From Paenibacillus_E sp042676385 (GTDB taxonomy: Bacteria > Bacillota > Bacilli > Paenibacillales > NBRC-103111): a stretch of DNA of 64,000 nt. Below the pieces are notes generated by a model, which worked only from the letters and a program-made list of their open reading frames with translations, ran no database searches and was not told the DNA's origin. Position 1 is the stretch's first letter. The number at the start of each line of letters is the position of its first letter. Positions 61,091-64,000 of the stretch are shown here, piece by piece. Made by a program: the position numbers and the translations under genes. The DNA lies in contig NZ_JBHTHA010000036.1 of NCBI RefSeq assembly GCF_042676385.1, positions 248,001-312,000 of the forward strand, given 5' to 3'.

Positions 61091-62857
61091 TTATTCGCCT
61101 GAAAAACTTGTGTCAGAAACATAAGCTGCCGACGCCTCAACGGCTTGTTCCGTTTGAGCAAGCAATGTGCTGATTTGCTCACTTGTTTTACAGGTTAAAA
61201 TTTGATCGACCAGCTCTTTGCATTTGTTAGCATCGCTTGAAAGCAATCGATGTTTGACCTGCAGCAGCGATTGTACGGAAATGCTGAGTTCTTCGATGCC
61301 AAGGCCAAGCCAGATCGGCAATGCCCGGATATCCCCGGCCATTTCCCCGCATACGCCGACCGGGATGCCGACGCGTTTGGCTGAATCTATGACATGTTTC
61401 AATAGTCTGATAACAGCGGGATGATAGGGATCATATAAATGCGCGATGTTCTCATTCATGCGATCCACAGCTAACACATATTGAACGAGATCGTTGGTAC
61501 CAATGCTAATGAAGTTTACTTCACTGGCCAATACGTCTGCGATAAGCGCCGCGGCCGGAACTTCAATAGTCAATCCGACTTCTATGGAGGCATTGTAAGG
61601 AATCCCTTTCTCGCTCAGCTCCTGCTTCGCCTCTTCCAGCATGGCTTTTGCTTGGCGCACTTCGCTAAGAGAGGTCACCATCGGATACATGATCTTCACC
61701 GGACCGTAGCTGCTAGCTCTTAAAATCGCTTTGAGCTGAGTCATAAACAAATCTTTACGGTCCAATGAAATACGAATGGCCCGGTAACCCAAGAATGGGT
61801 TATCTTCCTTAGCCAGCGGCAAATAATCCAGCTTCTTATCGCCGCCGATATCAAGGGTACGTATGATAATCGGCTTACCTTGCAATTGCCTTACCGCATG
61901 GCTGTACACTTCGAATTGCTCGTCCTCGCTTGGTAATGAATCACGATCCATATACAAGTACTCGGTTCGAAACAGACCTACGCCAGACGCACCGTTGCGC
62001 AAAACTTGATCGATTTCCATTACGGAGTTCATATTCGCATGAAGATTCACAAGTTTATGATCCAAAGTCATTGGAACGACATCCGCTATTTCCTGCAAGC
62101 TTTCTTTGAATTCGAGCCAATTGCGCTTACGCGCCTTGTATCGCTCAATTGTCGCCTGATCCGGATTAATATAGAGCGTGCCTTCTTGACCGTCAATAAT
62201 GAGAAAATCACCGTTCTGAATCGGTCGAAGCAGCTTGCCCTCAAGCCCCAATACATAAGGAACTGACATTGCCCGAGCCATGATAGACACATGGGAATGC
62301 GTTCCGCCGAGGATCGTAAGGAGGCCCAGCACTTTACTTGGATCCAGATGCGCTAGCTGCGAAGGTGTCAGTTCCTTGGCCACCAGGATGTAGGGATGAT
62401 CGATTGGCGGAACATTCGAGCTGGTATCACCGAGCAGATGCTTTAACAACCTGTTCCCGACATCTTTGATATCGAGCGCCCGCTCCTTCATGTATTCGTC
62501 GTCAATGAGGTTGAACATCCCGACAAACTTATCGATCACTTCTTTTACTGCAACCTCTGCCGCTTTGTACTGCAGCTCGATAATGCCTTGGATTTCATTC
62601 ATGAAAATCGGGTCTTCCAATATCGCTAAATGCGCATCAAAAATATACGATTGATCTTGCCCGACGACTTCCTTAATCTCCTGTTTGATGAGCTCCAGCT
62701 CATCTTTGGATGAACGAATGCCATCATACAGTCGTTCGAATTCATAGGCCAAATCCGTCACATCAATCATTTTCTCGGGAAAATCCCACTCCCAGGTTGG
62801 GATAACAAACGCTTTGCCCATTGCGATCCCTGAAGAAGCTCCTATGCCTCTGATCAT
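61091..62857 (-). CDS. ptsI: PTS enzyme I
   Basis: 588 aa. Takes phosphate from phosphoenolpyruvate and passes it to HPr, the entry point of the sugar PTS. The phospho-His lies in GGTHSHVSIMARAM near residue 185, and the PEP-binding C-terminal half has FRTEYLYMDR near 297, LDIGGDK near 337 and the catalytic VCGEMAGD near 502. The ATG overlaps the stop of the upstream EIICBA gene (ATGA). No ptsH lies between or after them, unlike the B. subtilis ptsGHI order. Confidence 0.96.
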   Translation of the reverse strand: MIRGIGASSGIAMGKAFVIPTWEWDFPEKMIDVTDLAYEFERLYDGIRSSKDELELIKQEIKEVVGQDQSYIFDAHLAILEDPIFMNEIQGIIELQYKAAEVAVKEVIDKFVGMFNLIDDEYMKERALDIKDVGNRLLKHLLGDTSSNVPPIDHPYILVAKELTPSQLAHLDPSKVLGLLTILGGTHSHVSIMARAMSVPYVLGLEGKLLRPIQNGDFLIIDGQEGTLYINPDQATIERYKARKRNWLEFKESLQEIADVVPMTLDHKLVNLHANMNSVMEIDQVLRNGASGVGLFRTEYLYMDRDSLPSEDEQFEVYSHAVRQLQGKPIIIRTLDIGGDKKLDYLPLAKEDNPFLGYRAIRISLDRKDLFMTQLKAILRASSYGPVKIMYPMVTSLSEVRQAKAMLEEAKQELSEKGIPYNASIEVGLTIEVPAAALIADVLASEVNFISIGTNDLVQYVLAVDRMNENIAHLYDPYHPAVIRLLKHVIDSAKRVGIPVGVCGEMAGDIRALPIWLGLGIEELSISVQSLLQVKHRLLSSDANKCKELVDQILTCKTSEQISTLLAQTEQAVEASAAYVSDTSFSGE

Positions 62858-64000
62858 CCGTTAGTCCCCCCCGACGTTTTAGTAGGCTTTAAGACGACGG
62901 ACATCACGGAACCTTGGCCTTTTTTGACTGCTTTAAACGGAGCGAAGCTCCAAGACTTCACAAGATCCGGATTCGTAATAATCATAGGTGTCGCCAATGA
63001 TGATGCAAACTTTTTCACCTTATTCAGATTGAATTTAACGAGTAATTGCCCCGGCTCCACGCGATCGCCTTCTTTCACCACCGCAGTGAAGCACTTGCCA
63101 GGCAAGCTTGCTGTATCAATCCCAATATGAAGCAGAACTTCCAATCCTTCATCCGTCAAAATACCGAGTGCATGCATGGTCGGATAAATATGCATAATGA
63201 TACCGGACACCGGCGAAACCAACTCCCCTTTTTCCGGGAAAAAGGCCACTCCGTTTCCGACCAAGCGTGAAGCAAAGATGCGGTCCGGCACTTCCTCAAT
63301 CGGAATCATTCTTCCCTGCATCGGGGAATTGAACAGCACCACATGGATGTCTTTGCGCAATACTTTCATAATTTCTTCACGAATCAGCTCTGAGAATGTT
63401 CCAAACACGACCTGAACATTGCCTCCCCCAAGACGTATGACGCCTGCCGCTCCCAAATGTCGTAATGCCGTGATGTCCATCAGACGATCGTTGACAAGGG
63501 TAAGTCGCAGCCTGGTTATGCAGGCTTCAATCTTCTTAATATTGTCTTTCCCACCGAGTGCTTGCAAAATAAGCGGAGAACGGTAAGGAATATCCCCCGC
63601 CCATTCTTCCAAAGATGAGCCTTCCTCCCTTCCGGGCGTCGGAATTTGAAATCGCCTTATGGCCCATCGGAATAAGAAATAGTACAACAGGCCATATACA
63701 AGCCCGATCGGTATTAATAATAAACCATGATGCGATAAGTGCAGATTAATCACATAATCGATAGCCCCGGCTGAATAGGAAAAACCATGTTGAATGTTAA
63801 GATAATAAGCAATCCACATCGCAACTCCCGATAAAAGGGCATGAATCACAAATAAATAAGGAGCAACAAACAAGAAAGCAAATTCAATAGGCTCCGTAAC
63901 CCCTGTGAGAAATGAGGCTAAAGCCGCCGTAAGGAATGTCGCTTTAATCTTCGGCTTCAAATCCTCCCGAGCCTCTCCGATGATGGCAAATGCGATGGCT
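62854..64000 (-). CDS. ptsG: PTS glucose-type EIICBA transporter (5' part outside the window)
   Basis: About 382 C-terminal residues are visible; the frame continues through the right edge with AIAFAIIGEARED before LKPKIK. The end of the EIIC membrane domain (FLTGVTEPIEFAFLFVAP, several helices) is followed by EIIB with the phospho-Cys in KKIEACITRLRL, and EIIA with the phospho-His in LLHIGIDT. Domain order is therefore C-B-A. Glucose or N-acetylglucosamine is the probable substrate; the selectivity residues are in the missing part. It is co-translated with ptsI through a 4-bp overlap. Confidence 0.93.
   Translation of the reverse strand, partial: AIAFAIIGEAREDLKPKIKATFLTAALASFLTGVTEPIEFAFLFVAPYLFVIHALLSGVAMWIAYYLNIQHGFSYSAGAIDYVINLHLSHHGLLLIPIGLVYGLLYYFLFRWAIRRFQIPTPGREEGSSLEEWAGDIPYRSPLILQALGGKDNIKKIEACITRLRLTLVNDRLMDITALRHLGAAGVIRLGGGNVQVVFGTFSELIREEIMKVLRKDIHVVLFNSPMQGRMIPIEEVPDRIFASRLVGNGVAFFPEKGELVSPVSGIIMHIYPTMHALGILTDEGLEVLLHIGIDTASLPGKCFTAVVKEGDRVEPGQLLVKFNLNKVKKFASSLATPMIITNPDLVKSWSFAPFKAVKKGQGSVMSVVLKPTKTSGGTNG

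Overview
The window comes from a spore-forming, low-to-moderate GC Bacillales genome, most likely Paenibacillus or a close relative. The reasons are the gene order of the Bacillus subtilis ylo region (rqcH / Ca-ATPase / yicC-remA-gmk-rpoZ-coaBC-priA-def-fmt-rsmB-rlmN-prpC-prkC-rsgA-rpe / spoVM / rpmB / yloU-yloV), a recognisable 26-codon spoVM, CcpA, a tyrosyl T-box, and the acsA/acuA-acuC pair. Species assignment is inference. No insertion sequence, prophage, CRISPR array, tRNA or rRNA was seen.

Layout. 1-23 kb: the ylo-type core cluster, nearly all on the minus strand, for translation, coenzyme A, replication restart, Ser/Thr signalling and ribosome assembly. dapF and a homocysteine methyltransferase/MTHFR gene are inserted between the Ca-ATPase and yicC. 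23-31 kb: rqcH, nucleotide-sugar genes (ugd, galU), a PHP phosphoesterase, a LysR regulator, a small unknown protein, ylbG and an asparaginase. 31-36 kb: ricF, a bacterial XPB helicase with its helicase-associated partner, and a secreted nuclease. 36-41 kb: two Gfo/Idh/MocA dehydrogenases, a CBS protein and an M20 amidohydrolase. 41-48 kb: yugN-ftsW, a second Asp23 protein, a Ca/H exchanger, ylaN, an HPr-like protein without the active histidine, a TVP38 protein and a GAF-GGDEF diguanylate cyclase. 48-64 kb: rpsD with a structured leader, tyrS with a T-box, a class A PBP, acsA diverging from acuA-acuC, mtnN, ccpA, a zinc-ribbon protein, a DJ-1/PfpI protein, ptsI and the 3' part of a glucose-type EIICBA.

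The genes are mostly housekeeping. They connect in a few places: PrkC/PrpC phospho-signalling beside RsgA; CcpA, the PTS genes and the acetate-utilisation locus, which carries a cre-like site; and RicF, RemA, SpoVM and the diguanylate cyclase as lifestyle-control genes.

The least explained signals are non-coding. One is a family of short hairpins placed just 5' of the Shine-Dalgarno of four different genes. Another is a three-copy structured intergenic element with compensatory base changes. A third is a degenerate repeat cluster near 53.8 kb. In the first two families several substitutions keep base pairing only in the gene-sense RNA, which suggests that they act as RNA.
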